Source of the DNA: Cellulomonas wangsupingiae
GTDB lineage: Bacteria; Actinomycetota; Actinomycetes; Actinomycetales; Cellulomonadaceae
Direction: 5' to 3'
Assembly: GCF_024508275.1 (NCBI RefSeq)
Contig: NZ_CP101989.1
Span: 1,426,001 to 1,490,000, forward strand
Length of the DNA: 64,000 nucleotides
Position 1 is the first letter of the stretch; each line of letters begins with the position of its first letter. Shown piece after piece: positions 47,371 through 59,910 of the stretch. Position numbers and translations under genes: made by a program. The notes below the pieces were generated by a model. That model ran no database searches, was not told the DNA's origin, and saw nothing but the letters and a program-made list of their open reading frames with translations.

Positions 47371-48585
47371 TCAGGCGTGCGCCGGAGGCGGCGGGTCCCG
47401 TCGCTCCACCGCGTCGTGCACCGGGGTGTCGTGCGGGTCGCGCGCCGCGGGGTCGGCGGGGTCCTGCGGCTCCGCCGGACGGGAGTCCTGCGCACCTGCG
47501 TCGGCGCCGGTCCCCGACGTGTCGGCGTCGCCCGGCGAGCCCGACGTGTCGGCGTCACCCGGTGCGGTGTCGGTGGTCGGCGCGATCACTCCCGTGCGCT
47601 CCTGGTGCGCGACGAGCGCGTCGCGCTGCCCGGCGAGCGGGACGCCGGCGTCCTCCAGCGCGCGGCGCACGGCCACGCGCAGGTGCCGGGCGACCTCCCA
47701 CTGCATCGCCGGCGCGGTCCGGACCGACAGGCGCAGGCCCACGGCGTCGGCCGCGAGCTTCTCGGCGCCCGTGACCGTCGGCTCACCCTGGAGGTAGGCG
47801 CCGACCACGGGGTCGGCCGCGACGGTGCGCGCCGCCTGGGCGAGCAGCTGGCGGGCCTCGTCGAGGTCGACGAAGTAGTCGACGTCGACCTCGACGACGG
47901 CCGTGCTGTAGCCCTGCGTCTTGTTGCCGACGCGCACCATCGAGCCGTTCGGGACGTACCAGAGGGTGCCGTCGTCGTCGCGGACCTTGGTGACCCGCAG
48001 CCCGACGGCCTCGACCGTGCCCGTCGCGGGGCCGACGTCGACGACGTCGCCCACGCCGTACTGGTCCTCCAGCAGCATGAACAGGCCCGAGAAGAAGTCC
48101 TTGACCAGGCTCTGCGCACCGAAGCCGACCGCGACGCCCACGATCCCCGCGGACGCGATGAACGGGGCGAGGTTGACGCCCAGGTTGTCGAGCACGAGGA
48201 ACACGGCGATCGACCACACGACGATCGACGCGGTCGAGCGCAGCACCGACCCGACGGTCTGCGCGCGCTGCGCGCGTCGGGCCGTCGCCAGCGGGTTCGC
48301 CTTGAGCAGCACCGACCCGACCTCGGAGCGGCCGAGCGGGCGCAGGACGCCGCGCTCGATGGCGGGCTCGCCCTCGGCCACGTGCCGCGCGATGCGGGAG
48401 ATGCCGTGGCGCAGCAGCAGCAGGACGATCGAGCTGATGACGACGATGAGCACGATGCGCAGCGGCACGCCGACGAACCAGTCGCCCCACTCGGCGAGCC
48501 ACTCGGACAGCGGCCGGCCCTTCGGGGTGAGCGCGGGAGGGGTCGCGTCGTCCGACGCCCCGGGGGTCGCCGTCAGCGCCCTCAT
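47371..48585 (-). CDS. mscS: MscS-family mechanosensitive channel
   Basis: 404 residues. Two or three N-terminal helices, pore helix region GVNLAPFIASAGIVGVAVGF, beta-domain entry SLVKDFFSGLFMLLEDQYGV and VGPATGTVEAVGLRVTKVRD with NGSM. A disordered Asp/Pro-rich tail of about 80 residues is extra. Protects against osmotic downshock. ATG overlaps the stop of the upstream peptidase gene. Confidence 0.93.
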   Translation of the reverse strand: MRALTATPGASDDATPPALTPKGRPLSEWLAEWGDWFVGVPLRIVLIVVISSIVLLLLRHGISRIARHVAEGEPAIERGVLRPLGRSEVGSVLLKANPLATARRAQRAQTVGSVLRSTASIVVWSIAVFLVLDNLGVNLAPFIASAGIVGVAVGFGAQSLVKDFFSGLFMLLEDQYGVGDVVDVGPATGTVEAVGLRVTKVRDDDGTLWYVPNGSMVRVGNKTQGYSTAVVEVDVDYFVDLDEARQLLAQAARTVAADPVVGAYLQGEPTVTGAEKLAADAVGLRLSVRTAPAMQWEVARHLRVAVRRALEDAGVPLAGQRDALVAHQERTGVIAPTTDTAPGDADTSGSPGDADTSGTGADAGAQDSRPAEPQDPADPAARDPHDTPVHDAVERRDPPPPAHA

Positions 48586-50807
48586 GCCGCGCTCCCGGCC
48601 GGCAGCACGTCCTGCGCGAGCAGGCCTGTGCGCTCCGCGACGAACTGCAGCTGCTCGGCGGACAGCGCGACCGTGCGCGACAGCGCGCGCGCCCCGTGCC
48701 CGACGCCGATCTCGCGGCGCACGAGCACCGGCCGCTCGTCCGGGTCGGACGACGTCGCGGCCTGCAGCGCCGCCGCGAGCTTGCGCGCGTGCAGCGGGTC
48801 GACGCGCGAGTCGCCCTCGAAGACCGTGAACAGCACGGCCGGGTACGCGGTGCCGTCGACGACGCGGTGGTACGGCGAGTAGCCGAGCAGCCAGCCGAGC
48901 TCCTCGGGGTCGTCGGCGTCGCCGTACTCCTCGGTCCACGTCACGCCCAGGCCGAAGCGCTGGTAGCGCACCATGTCGAGCAGCGGTGCCGAGCAGACCG
49001 CCGCCGCCCACAGGTCGGGGCGCTGCGTGACCGCCGCGCCGACGAGCAGGCCGCCGTTGGACCCGCCCCAGCACGCGAGCGTGCCGGGCGTCGTCCAGCC
49101 GTCGGCCACGAGGCGCTCGGCGACGGCGTGGAAGTCGTCGAACACGTTCTGCTTGTGCGCGCGCATCCCCGCGCGGTGCCAGTCCTCGCCCTCCTCGCCG
49201 CCGCCGCGCAGGTTCGCCACGACGTACACGCCGCCGGCCTCGACCCACGCGAGCGTGGTCGCCGAGTACGCGGGGTCGAGGCTGATCTGGAAGCCGCCGT
49301 AGCCGTAGAGGACGGTCGGCGCGGGTGCCAGCGGGCGGCCGTCGGCGTCGACGCGGTCCGCCCGGGCCAGCACGAACGCCCGCACGGTCGTCCCGTCGGC
49401 GCTGGTGACCTCGATCTGGCGGGTGTGCACGGCGGGCACGTCCGGCAGCGCGCCGGGGGGCGACGCCCACACCGTGACCTCACCCGTGGTGGCGTCGTAC
49501 CGGTGGACGTGCGGCACCGTGACGTGGTCGGTGTAGGAGAACCACACCGACGCGCCGCCCTCCGGCCGCGTCACCAGGCCGGAGATCGACCCCAGGCCCG
49601 GCAGCGGGACCTCGCCCGTCCGCCTGCCCGTGCGCGGGTCGTGGACGGTGACCTCGCTGACGGCGTGCCGGCGCCATGCGGCGAGGAGCGCCGTCGGGGC
49701 CGCCGGGTCGCCGTCGTCGACGAACGCGACGTCCTCGAGCACCGCGACGTCGTCCTGCGGCAGGAGGGTCACCCAGTGCTCGACTCCGGGCGACGTCGGA
49801 TCGGTCACGGCCAGCCGGCCGCGTGGGGCGTCGAGGTCGGTGTGGACGTACAGCCGGCCGTCGCGACCCACCCACGCGCCGACCTCGGCGTCCAGCCCGA
49901 CGGCGACCTCCGTGAACGTCGGGGCGTCCTGCGCGCCGGGGGCCGTGAGGTCGGCGATCCACACGTCCGTGCGCGGTGCGGTCCCCGCCGACGCGGACAC
50001 CAGGAGCCAGCGCCCGTCGCGGCTGACCTGCACGCCGTAGTAGCTCGTCATGTCGAGGCCCGCGCCGAAGACCTCGACGTCGCGCTCGGGGGACGTGCCG
50101 ACGCGGTGCAGCCAGACCCTGCGGTGGTACTGCTGCTCGTCGGCAGGGACGAGGTCGGGCGCCAGCCGTCGGACGTAGTAGAAGGCGTCACCGCCGGGCA
50201 GCCAGGCGACGGGGGAGTAGCGCGCACGGTCGATCGGGCCGTCGACGAGCTCGCCCGTCGCGACGTCGAGGACGTGCAGCACGCTCTCCTCGGTCCCGCC
50301 GTGCGACACCTGGTACGCGAGCAGGTGCCCCTCCTTCGACGGCTGCCACGCGTCGAGCGTCGTCGTGCCGGCCGCGTCGAGCGCCAGGGGGTCGACGAGG
50401 ACGCGCTCGCGCTCGCCGCCCGCGCCGTCGGGCTCGGCGACCACGACGACGGCGTGCTCCTGCTCACCCGCGCGGCGGGAGAAGAAGCGCCGGTCGCCGC
50501 GCCACGCGGGCGCACCGACGAAGCCGGCGCCGAGCAGCGCGCGGAGCCGCTCCTGGAGCACCTCGCCGGCGAACGGCGTGCCCTCGGCGGCGTCGCCCAG
50601 GCGCGTGCGGTACGCGGCGTACAGGTCGTCCTGCGCGCGTGACCACGCCTGCGTGCGCTCGTCGTCGACGTCCTCGAGGGTCCGGTACGGGTCGGCGACG
50701 CGGTGCCCGTGCAGATCCTCGACGAGGTCGCTGCGCGGTGCGGGCGGGTAGGGAGCAGGGCTGGCGGCGGGGCCCGGCACGGCACCGGGGAGGGACTCGG
50801 TCGTCAC
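48582..50807 (-). CDS. Prolyl oligopeptidase (S9A)
   Basis: 741 residues. Beta-propeller in the first two-thirds (DPYRTLEDVDDERTQAWSRA at the start), then alpha/beta hydrolase with catalytic Ser in CWGGSNGGLLVGAAVTQRP, Asp in VFEGDSRVDPLHARK and His in IGVGHGAR. No signal peptide, so cytosolic. GTG 50807 is chosen from family similarity, with TAGCCT eight bases upstream. Coupled to mscS downstream. Confidence 0.93.
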   Translation of the reverse strand: MTTESLPGAVPGPAASPAPYPPAPRSDLVEDLHGHRVADPYRTLEDVDDERTQAWSRAQDDLYAAYRTRLGDAAEGTPFAGEVLQERLRALLGAGFVGAPAWRGDRRFFSRRAGEQEHAVVVVAEPDGAGGERERVLVDPLALDAAGTTTLDAWQPSKEGHLLAYQVSHGGTEESVLHVLDVATGELVDGPIDRARYSPVAWLPGGDAFYYVRRLAPDLVPADEQQYHRRVWLHRVGTSPERDVEVFGAGLDMTSYYGVQVSRDGRWLLVSASAGTAPRTDVWIADLTAPGAQDAPTFTEVAVGLDAEVGAWVGRDGRLYVHTDLDAPRGRLAVTDPTSPGVEHWVTLLPQDDVAVLEDVAFVDDGDPAAPTALLAAWRRHAVSEVTVHDPRTGRRTGEVPLPGLGSISGLVTRPEGGASVWFSYTDHVTVPHVHRYDATTGEVTVWASPPGALPDVPAVHTRQIEVTSADGTTVRAFVLARADRVDADGRPLAPAPTVLYGYGGFQISLDPAYSATTLAWVEAGGVYVVANLRGGGEEGEDWHRAGMRAHKQNVFDDFHAVAERLVADGWTTPGTLACWGGSNGGLLVGAAVTQRPDLWAAAVCSAPLLDMVRYQRFGLGVTWTEEYGDADDPEELGWLLGYSPYHRVVDGTAYPAVLFTVFEGDSRVDPLHARKLAAALQAATSSDPDERPVLVRREIGVGHGARALSRTVALSAEQLQFVAERTGLLAQDVLPAGSAA

Positions 50808-50815
50808 GACGCCCC

Positions 50816-51091
50816 AGGCTACGTGCCCCGCGTGGTCACCCGGTGCGGAACCTGCGACGGTGCGGTGACGCCGCCGTCGGGCGCACCGTGCGGCGGGCGG
50901 CCGTCGCCCGTCCCGGTCGCGCGCGACCACCACGAGACCGTCGGTCGGGGGGTGGGCGGACGGCGGACCGACGTGCCCGCCCGGCACCGTGCGCGCCCTG
51001 TCGACGGTCCGTCGCTCGCGTCACGCCGGTCGCCGGTGCGCCCTGGGCCCCGCGTCGAGCCGTGCGGGTCGCCCTCTGGCAGGATCGAGGG
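50816..51091. other. Divergent spacer between the peptidase and malQ
   Basis: 275 bp without a convincing gene. It contains the -10 boxes TAGCCT (minus, 50821-50816) and CAGGAT (plus, 51080-51085, six bases before GTG 51092). I see no operator. Confidence 0.5.
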
Positions 51092-53218
51092 GTGCCAGAG
51101 ACGACGACTCACGACGACCTGTGGCGGCTCGCGGCCGCGTACGACGTCGTGCCCCGCTACCGCGGCCACGACGGCCATGACCACGAGGCGAGCGACGAGA
51201 CGGTGGTCCGGGTGCTCGCCGCCCTCGGCGTCGACGCGTCGTCACCGGAACGCATCACGCTGGCCCTGGCGCACGTCGAGAACATGCCGTGGCGGCGCGT
51301 GCTGCCTCCCGTCGTCGTCCTGCGGGAGGGCACCTCCGCGCAGGTCCCGGTGCACGTCACGCACGGCGACCCCGTGGAGGTATGGCTCGAGCTGGACCCC
51401 GAGGCCGGGGGCGGACGCCGCGAGGTCACCCAGGTCGACGTCGTGGTCGAGCCGCGCGCCGTCGACGGGCGCCTCGTCGGGCGCGCGACCTTCGCGCTGC
51501 CGGACGACCTGCCGCTCGGCTGGCACGAGATCCGCGCGGAGGGGCCCAGCGCCCACGCCCACAGCCCCGTCGTCGTGACCCCGCAGCGCCTCGAGCTGCC
51601 CGAGCGGCTGCGGACCGGCGGCGTGTGGGGCGTCATGGCGCAGCTGTACTCCGTGCGCTCCCGCACGTCGTGGGGCGTGGGCGACCTCGCCGACCTCGCC
51701 GAGCTGGGCTGGCTGGCGGCGCACCGCTGGGGCGCCGACTTCCTGCTGATCAACCCGCTGCACGCCGCCGAGCCCGTCGAGCCGCTCACGCCCAGCCCGT
51801 ACCTGCCGACGACCCGGCGGTTCGTCAACCCGCTGTACGTCCGCGTCGAGGACGTGCGGGAGACGGCCTACCTGTCGGCCGCCGACCGTGCGCTCGTCGA
51901 GTGGGCCGCCGAACCGGTCCTGAGCCTCGACACCGACCCGGGCCCCCTCGACCGTGACGCCGTGTGGGCGGCGAAGCGTGCCGCCCTCGAGGTGGTGTTC
52001 GCGCACCCGCGCTCGCCGGCACGGCAGGCGGAGCTCGACGCGTTCGTCGAGGAGGAGGGCGAGGGACTGCGCGAGTTCGCGCTGTGGTGCGCGCTCGTCG
52101 AGCGTCACGGCCCGCCGGCCGGCTGGTCGGACGACCTGCGCGACCCGATGTCGGACGCCGTCGCCGCGGCCGCCGTCGAGTTGGCCGACCGGGTGGAGTT
52201 CTGGTCGTGGCTGCAGTGGGTGGCCGACGAGCAGCTGGAGCACGCCCAGCGCGTCGCCCGCGACGGCGGCATGGCCCTCGGCATCATGCACGACCTGGCC
52301 GTGGGGGTGCACGCCGAGGGCGCGGACGCCTGGGCGCTGCGCGACGTGCTCGCCACCGGTGCGTCCGTCGGCGCGCCGCCCGACATGTACAACCAGCAGG
52401 GCCAGGACTGGTCGCAGCCGCCGTGGCACCCCGAAGGGCTCGCCCGCGCGGCGTACCGCCCCTACCGCGACATGCTGCGCACGGTGCTGCGGCACGCGGG
52501 CGCGATCCGGATCGACCACGTGCTGGGGCTCTTCCGCCTGTGGTGGGTGCCCGCGGGCAACAGCGCCAAGGACGGCGCGTACGTGCGCTACGACCACGAC
52601 GCGCTCGTCGGGATCCTCGCGCTCGAGGCGCACCGTGCGGGTGCCGTCGTCATCGGCGAGGACCTCGGCACCGTGGAGCCGTGGGTGCGGGACTACCTGG
52701 CCGAGCGCGGCATCCTCGGCACCTCCGTGCTGTGGTTCGAGCAGCTGCACGACGGCCGCCCCCGGCCGCCCGAGGACTACCGCGAGCTCGTGCTCGCGAC
52801 CGTCACGACCCACGACCTGCCGCCGACGGCGGGGTACCTCGCCGGTGAGCACGTCACCCTGCGCGACCGGCTGGGCCTGCTGTCCAAGCCGGTGGCGGAG
52901 GTGCGCGCCCAGGCGGCGGCCGAGCGTGACCACATGCTCGACGCCCTGCAGGAGCGCGGCCTGCTGGGCCACGACCCGTCCGAGCGCGAGACCGTCGAGG
53001 CGCTGCACCGGTGGATCCGCGCGACGCCGTCCGTGCTCCTGGGGGTCTCGCTGGCCGACGCCGTGGGGGAGCGTCGGGCGCAGAACCAGCCGGGGACGGA
53101 CCAGGAGTACCCGAACTGGAAGGTGCCGCTCGCGGACGGCACCGGGCGGCTCGTGCTGCTGGAGGACCTGTTCACCAGCGCCCGCGCGCAGTCGCTCGCC
53201 GACGCGATGGGCCAGTGA
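51092..53218 (+). CDS. malQ: 4-alpha-glucanotransferase (amylomaltase)
   Basis: 708 residues, GH77. Actinobacterial N-terminal beta-domain (to about 170), then GVWGVMAQLYSVRSRTSWGV, SPYLPTTRRFVNPLYVRVED, the nucleophile region IRIDHVLGLFRLWW, acid/base IGEDLGTVEPWVR and VTTHDLPPTAGYLAGEH. Transfers alpha-1,4-glucan segments in maltodextrin/glycogen metabolism. GTG start set by the -10 box; the long upstream open frame has no family similarity. Overlaps the next gene by 4 bp. Confidence 0.95.
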   Translation: MPETTTHDDLWRLAAAYDVVPRYRGHDGHDHEASDETVVRVLAALGVDASSPERITLALAHVENMPWRRVLPPVVVLREGTSAQVPVHVTHGDPVEVWLELDPEAGGGRREVTQVDVVVEPRAVDGRLVGRATFALPDDLPLGWHEIRAEGPSAHAHSPVVVTPQRLELPERLRTGGVWGVMAQLYSVRSRTSWGVGDLADLAELGWLAAHRWGADFLLINPLHAAEPVEPLTPSPYLPTTRRFVNPLYVRVEDVRETAYLSAADRALVEWAAEPVLSLDTDPGPLDRDAVWAAKRAALEVVFAHPRSPARQAELDAFVEEEGEGLREFALWCALVERHGPPAGWSDDLRDPMSDAVAAAAVELADRVEFWSWLQWVADEQLEHAQRVARDGGMALGIMHDLAVGVHAEGADAWALRDVLATGASVGAPPDMYNQQGQDWSQPPWHPEGLARAAYRPYRDMLRTVLRHAGAIRIDHVLGLFRLWWVPAGNSAKDGAYVRYDHDALVGILALEAHRAGAVVIGEDLGTVEPWVRDYLAERGILGTSVLWFEQLHDGRPRPPEDYRELVLATVTTHDLPPTAGYLAGEHVTLRDRLGLLSKPVAEVRAQAAAERDHMLDALQERGLLGHDPSERETVEALHRWIRATPSVLLGVSLADAVGERRAQNQPGTDQEYPNWKVPLADGTGRLVLLEDLFTSARAQSLADAMGQ

Positions 53219-53757
53219 CGCAGCCGCTGCGCCGCGTGCGGGTGGTCGGGACCTCCGGGTCCGGCAAGACCACGTTCGCGCGGCGCCTCGCCCGCGCGCT
53301 GGGCGCGCCGCACGTCGAGCTCGACGAGGTCTTCTGGGGGCCGGGCTGGGTGAAGCGCGACCTCGCCGAGGCGCACGCGGACCTGCGGGCGCGGACCGCC
53401 GGCCCGGCCTGGGTGGCCGACGGCAACTGGGAATCGCAGCTCGGTGACCTGCTCGACGGGGCGGACGCCGTGGTCTGGCTGGACCACCCGCGGCGCACCG
53501 TGATGGCCCGGGTGGTCCGGCGCGCCCTGCGGCGCGGGATCCTGCGCGAGGAGCTGTGGCACGGCAACCGCGAGAGCCTGGCGAACCTGCTGCACCTCGA
53601 CCCGGACCAGAACATCGTGCTGTGGTCCTGGACCTCGCACCGCCGCGTCGCCGCGAGGTACGCCGCACGCGCGGACGACCCGCGGATGGTGCGGCTGCGC
53701 GGCCCGCGGCAGGCTGAGGCGTGGCTGCGCGCGGTGGAGCGTGGCTCCGCCCGCTGA
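53215..53757 (+). CDS. P-loop kinase-like protein (topology-modulation/adenylate-kinase-like)
   Basis: 180 residues. Walker A GTSGSGKTTFARRLA near residue 12, then VELDEVFWGPGWVKRD, VADGNWESQL and VVWLDHPRRTVMARVVRRAL. This pattern fits the family called DNA topology modulation protein or FlaR-like. Real substrate unknown. Translationally coupled to malQ. Confidence 0.85.
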   Translation: MTQPLRRVRVVGTSGSGKTTFARRLARALGAPHVELDEVFWGPGWVKRDLAEAHADLRARTAGPAWVADGNWESQLGDLLDGADAVVWLDHPRRTVMARVVRRALRRGILREELWHGNRESLANLLHLDPDQNIVLWSWTSHRRVAARYAARADDPRMVRLRGPRQAEAWLRAVERGSAR

Positions 53758-53815
53758 CCGGGGTCCGCCAGCCGGCCGGGGTCTGCTGACGCCGGTCAGC
53801 GACCGGTCGGTGGAC

Positions 53816-53855
53816 ACGCCGACGGCCGGGCACCTGCGTGCCCGGCCGTCGGCGT
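53816..53855. terminator. Bidirectional terminator between P-loop gene and pepN
   Basis: 18-bp perfect stem ACGCCGACGGCCGGGCAC with CTGC loop. Confidence 0.88.
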
Positions 53856-53859
53856 CATG

Positions 53860-56466
<2,607 letters not shown>

Positions 56467-56693
56467 GGACGTTCTCCGATCGGTCGGCGGCGGTGGCCAC
56501 GGTGGGGCGGGGGCGGCAGCCGTGCGGTCGGCGACGACCGGGGTCGGGTCGGCCGGCGCGGGGCGCTGCCGTGTCGCACGTGCGCGACCGCACGATCATG
56601 CCACGGGGCTCCGACGCGGCGCGGGGGCGGGATGTGCACCGGCCGTCCCGAGCGGGCACACTCGGGCCCTACCCGTCTGTGAGAGGAGTCCGT

Positions 56694-57314
56694 GTGCCCG
56701 TCGTCGACTTCTGGTTCGACCCCGCATGCCCCTGGGCGTGGATGACGTCACGCTGGATCGACGAGGTCACCCGCGTGCGGGACGTCGAGGTGCGGTGGCA
56801 CGTCATGAGCCTGTCCGTCCTCAACGAGGGCCGTGACCTGCCCGACGAGTACCGGCGGCTCATGGACGAGTCGTGGGGGCCCGTGCGCGTGCTCGTCGCC
56901 GCGGCGCGCGACCACGGCGACGAGGTGCTCAAGCCGCTGTACGACGCCATGGGCACGCGCCGGCACCCGCAGGGCCGCCGCGACGTCGCCGCGATCGTCG
57001 CGGAGTCCCTCGCGGAGGTGGGTCTGCCGGCCGGCCTGGCCGACGTGGCGGGGACCGACGAGGTGGACGACCTGCTGCGCGCGTCGCACGCCCGCGCCAT
57101 GGACCTCGTCGGTGACGAGGTCGGGACCCCGGTCGTCGCGATCGACGGCGTCGGGTTCTTCGGTCCCGTGATCACCCCCGCCCCGCACGGGGAGGACGCC
57201 GGCCGCCTTTTCGACGGTCTCGCGCTGGTCACCGGCGTGCCCGGGTTCTACGAGCTCAAGCGCACGCGCACGCAGGGCCCGGTGTTCGACCACCCGGCGC
57301 TGCAGCAGGCGTGA
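56694..57314 (+). CDS. DsbA-fold, Rv2466c/mycothiol-dependent nitroreductase-like protein
   Basis: 206 residues matching the Rv2466c family: VVDFWFDPACPWAWMTSRWI, RWHVMSLSVLNEGRDLPDEY, SWGPVRVLVAA, VGTPVVAIDGVGFFGPVI and FYELKRTRT. The redox motif is CPWA, so the second Cys of CPWC is absent, as in many family members I recall. Mycothiol-linked oxidoreduction is inferred. GTG 56694 follows AGGAG by five bases. Coupled to the next gene. Confidence 0.88.
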   Translation: MPVVDFWFDPACPWAWMTSRWIDEVTRVRDVEVRWHVMSLSVLNEGRDLPDEYRRLMDESWGPVRVLVAAARDHGDEVLKPLYDAMGTRRHPQGRRDVAAIVAESLAEVGLPAGLADVAGTDEVDDLLRASHARAMDLVGDEVGTPVVAIDGVGFFGPVITPAPHGEDAGRLFDGLALVTGVPGFYELKRTRTQGPVFDHPALQQA

Positions 57315-57847
57315 GCGGCTGGGGGCCGCTGCGGGGCCTGAGCCGCGGCATGCGCCTGTTCGTGCTGGTCGACGTGCTGCTCGTCGTGCTGCTCGTCGTG
57401 GTCCTGGCGGTGACGCTGCCGGGACGCGGTACGCCGGACACCGGCGGGGGGTCGACGCCTGTCGCCACCGCACCGACGCCGACGGCCGACGCCGACGGGG
57501 CGGCGGCGGACCCGGTCGCGTTCGAGCTGCCGAGCGGCAACATCGCGTGCGAGATGAGTGTCGAGGGCGTGGTCTGCACGATCCGCAGCTTCACCTACGC
57601 GACCCCCATGGTCCCGGGGTGCGAGGCGGAGACGGGGCACGTCATGGCGCTGGACGCCGAGGGCGCCGGGTTCCGCTGCGAGGACGACGGGATCCCGCAG
57701 GTCGACGCCGACACCCAGCTGGCGTACGGCGCGCGCGAGACGGTCGGGGACTACACGTGCGCGTCCGGCGAGGACGGCGTCACCTGCACGGACGCCGCGG
57801 GCGTCGGGTTCCGGCTCGCGCGCGCGCAGTGGATGCCCCTGCCCTGA
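57311..57847 (+). CDS. Single-pass membrane protein with Cys-rich outer domain (DUF6636-like)
   Basis: 178 residues. One helix (MRLFVLVDVLLVVLLVVVLA) near 14-36, a Thr/Pro linker, then FELPSGNIACEMSVEGVVCT, FRCEDDG and YTCASGEDGVTCTDAAGVGF with paired cysteines. Likely anchored with its domain outside. GTG overlaps the stop of the Rv2466c-like gene. Function unknown. Confidence 0.78.
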   Translation: MSGWGPLRGLSRGMRLFVLVDVLLVVLLVVVLAVTLPGRGTPDTGGGSTPVATAPTPTADADGAAADPVAFELPSGNIACEMSVEGVVCTIRSFTYATPMVPGCEAETGHVMALDAEGAGFRCEDDGIPQVDADTQLAYGARETVGDYTCASGEDGVTCTDAAGVGFRLARAQWMPLP

Positions 57848-57869
57848 CGGTGTGCGCGCGACGTCCCTG

Positions 57870-57900
57870 CGTGCGGCCCCGGGGAGCCCGGGGCCGCACG
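57870..57900. terminator. Bidirectional terminator
   Basis: 14-bp perfect stem CGTGCGGCCCCGGG with GAG loop, between the DUF6636-like gene and convergent pepO. Confidence 0.85.
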
Positions 57901-57908
57901 CGCGCGGG

Positions 57909-59903
57909 TCACCAGATGCGGACGCGGTTCTCCGGCTCCAGCCACAAGGCGTCCGTCGGCTGGACGTCGAACGCCGTGTAGAACTCGTCGATGTTGCGCA
58001 CGACGCCGTTGCAGCGGAACTCGTCGGGCGCGTGCGGGTCCACGGCCAGACGGCGGATGATCTCCTCGTCGCGGCCCTTGGTCCGCCACGAGTGCGCCCA
58101 GCCGATGAACAGGCGCTGCAGCCCGGTGTGCCCGTCCAGCACGGGTGCCTCGGCCAGCGGCTTGCCCAGGGCGATCTCGTACGCGCGGACCGCGATGGCG
58201 AGCCCACCGAGGTCGCCGATGTTCTCCCCGACCGTCAGCTCGCCGTTGACCTTGTGGCTCCCCTGGAGCTGGCGGGGCGAGTACTGCGCGTACTGGTCGA
58301 CCAGGGACTTGGTCCGGCGCTCGAACTCGGCGCGGTCCTCCGCGGTCCACCAGTCGACCAGGCGTCCGTCGCCGTCGTACTTCGAGCCCTGGTCGTCGAA
58401 CCCGTGCCCGATCTCGTGACCGATGACGGCGCCGATGCCGCCGTAGTTGACGGCGTCGTCCGCGTCCGCGTCGAAGAAGGGCGGCTGCAGGATCGCGGCG
58501 GGGAAGACGATCTCGTTCATGCCCGGGTTGTAGTACGCGTTGACGGTCTGCGGGGTCATGAACCACTCGTCGCGGTCGATCGGCCGGCCGATCTTGTGCA
58601 GCTCGCGGTCCAGCTCGAACGCGTGCGAGCGGCGCACGTTGCCCACCAGGTCGTCCGCCCGCACGACGAGCGGCGTGTAGTCGCGCCACCGCACGGGGTA
58701 GCCGATCTTGGGCGTGAACTTGTCGAGCTTGTCCAGCGCCCGGCGACGGGTGTCCTCGCCCATCCACTCCAGCGACGTGATCGACTCGCGGTACGCCTCG
58801 ACCAGGTGCGCCACGAGCCGGTCCATGCGCTGCTTGTGCGACGGCGGGAAGTGCCGCTCGACGTACACCTTGCCGACGGCCTCGCCGAGCGCGCCCTGGA
58901 CGAGCGACACGCCGCGCTTCCAGCGGTCGCGCACCTCCGGCGCCCCGGACAGTGTCCGCCCGTAGAAGTCGAAGTTCGCCTCGACCAGCTCGTCGGTCAG
59001 GTACGCGGCGCGCGACGAGACGACGTGGTACGTGGCCCACGCCTGCCAGTCGGCGAGGGGGACCTCGCCCCACAGGGCCGCGAAACCCTCCGCGAACGAC
59101 GGCTCGCGCACCACGAGGCGGTCGAGGGCACCCGCCGGGGCGCCGAGCGCCTCGGCCCAGGAGCGCCAGTCGAACCCCGGTGCGCGCTCGGCCAGCTCGG
59201 CCAGCGTCAGCGCGTTGTACGTCAGCTCGGCGTCGCGGTCCTTGACGACGTCCCAGTGGTGCGCCGCGAGGCGCGTCTCGAGGGCGACGACGCGCGCCGC
59301 CAGGTCCTCGGCGTCACCGGCCGCCACGACGCCCGAGACGGGCTCCGCGAGCCGCAGCATGCGCGCGACGTGCGGCAGATACTTCTCGCGCACGCCGGCG
59401 TGCTGGTCCTCGCGGTAGTACGCCTCGTCCGGCAGGCCGAGGCCGCCCTGCACGAGGTGGACGACGTACGTGTCGGGGTCCTTGGCGTCGTTGTCGACGT
59501 ACAGGTCGACGACCGAGGCCCCGCCCGTGCGCTGCAGCGTGCCGAGCGCGACGGTCAGCTCGGCCGGCGTCGTCGCGCCGTCCACGAGGGCGAGGTCCTC
59601 GCGCAGCGACTCGACCCCCGCGGCGGCCACGGCGTCGGTGTCCATGAAGCTCGCGTAGAGCGCGCCGATCTTCGCCTCGACGCCGTCGGCGGCACCGTCG
59701 GACGCTGCGGCGGCGGCGTCGGTGATGATGTCGAGCACCTGCTTCTCGGCCTCGTCGTACAGCGCGCGGAAGGGCCCGTCCATCGCGCGGTCCGGCGGGA
59801 TCACGTACGAGGCGGCCCACCGGCCGTTCACGTGGGCGTCGAGGTCGTCCTGGGGCCGGACGGCCGGGTCGAGGTCGTCCAGGGGGAGTCCGCTGCGCGT
59901 CAT
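57909..59903 (-). CDS. pepO: M13-family zinc endopeptidase (neprilysin-like)
   Basis: 664 residues. Zinc motif IGHEIGHGFDDQGS, upstream VNAYYNPGMNEIVFPAAILQ, and ENIGDLGG with the third ligand E. N-terminal RPQDDLDAHVNGRW marks the domain start. No signal peptide, so cytosolic. ATG 59903 lies seven bases past TAGGCT, implying a leaderless transcript. Confidence 0.95.
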   Translation of the reverse strand: MTRSGLPLDDLDPAVRPQDDLDAHVNGRWAASYVIPPDRAMDGPFRALYDEAEKQVLDIITDAAAAASDGAADGVEAKIGALYASFMDTDAVAAAGVESLREDLALVDGATTPAELTVALGTLQRTGGASVVDLYVDNDAKDPDTYVVHLVQGGLGLPDEAYYREDQHAGVREKYLPHVARMLRLAEPVSGVVAAGDAEDLAARVVALETRLAAHHWDVVKDRDAELTYNALTLAELAERAPGFDWRSWAEALGAPAGALDRLVVREPSFAEGFAALWGEVPLADWQAWATYHVVSSRAAYLTDELVEANFDFYGRTLSGAPEVRDRWKRGVSLVQGALGEAVGKVYVERHFPPSHKQRMDRLVAHLVEAYRESITSLEWMGEDTRRRALDKLDKFTPKIGYPVRWRDYTPLVVRADDLVGNVRRSHAFELDRELHKIGRPIDRDEWFMTPQTVNAYYNPGMNEIVFPAAILQPPFFDADADDAVNYGGIGAVIGHEIGHGFDDQGSKYDGDGRLVDWWTAEDRAEFERRTKSLVDQYAQYSPRQLQGSHKVNGELTVGENIGDLGGLAIAVRAYEIALGKPLAEAPVLDGHTGLQRLFIGWAHSWRTKGRDEEIIRRLAVDPHAPDEFRCNGVVRNIDEFYTAFDVQPTDALWLEPENRVRIW

Positions 59904-59910
59904 GCCGGAC

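Noticed and set aside
50639..51091. Upstream extension of malQ giving an 859-residue protein
   Set aside because: The extra part is Arg/Gly-rich, overlaps the divergent peptidase gene and precedes a -10 box; family similarity starts at GTG 51092.
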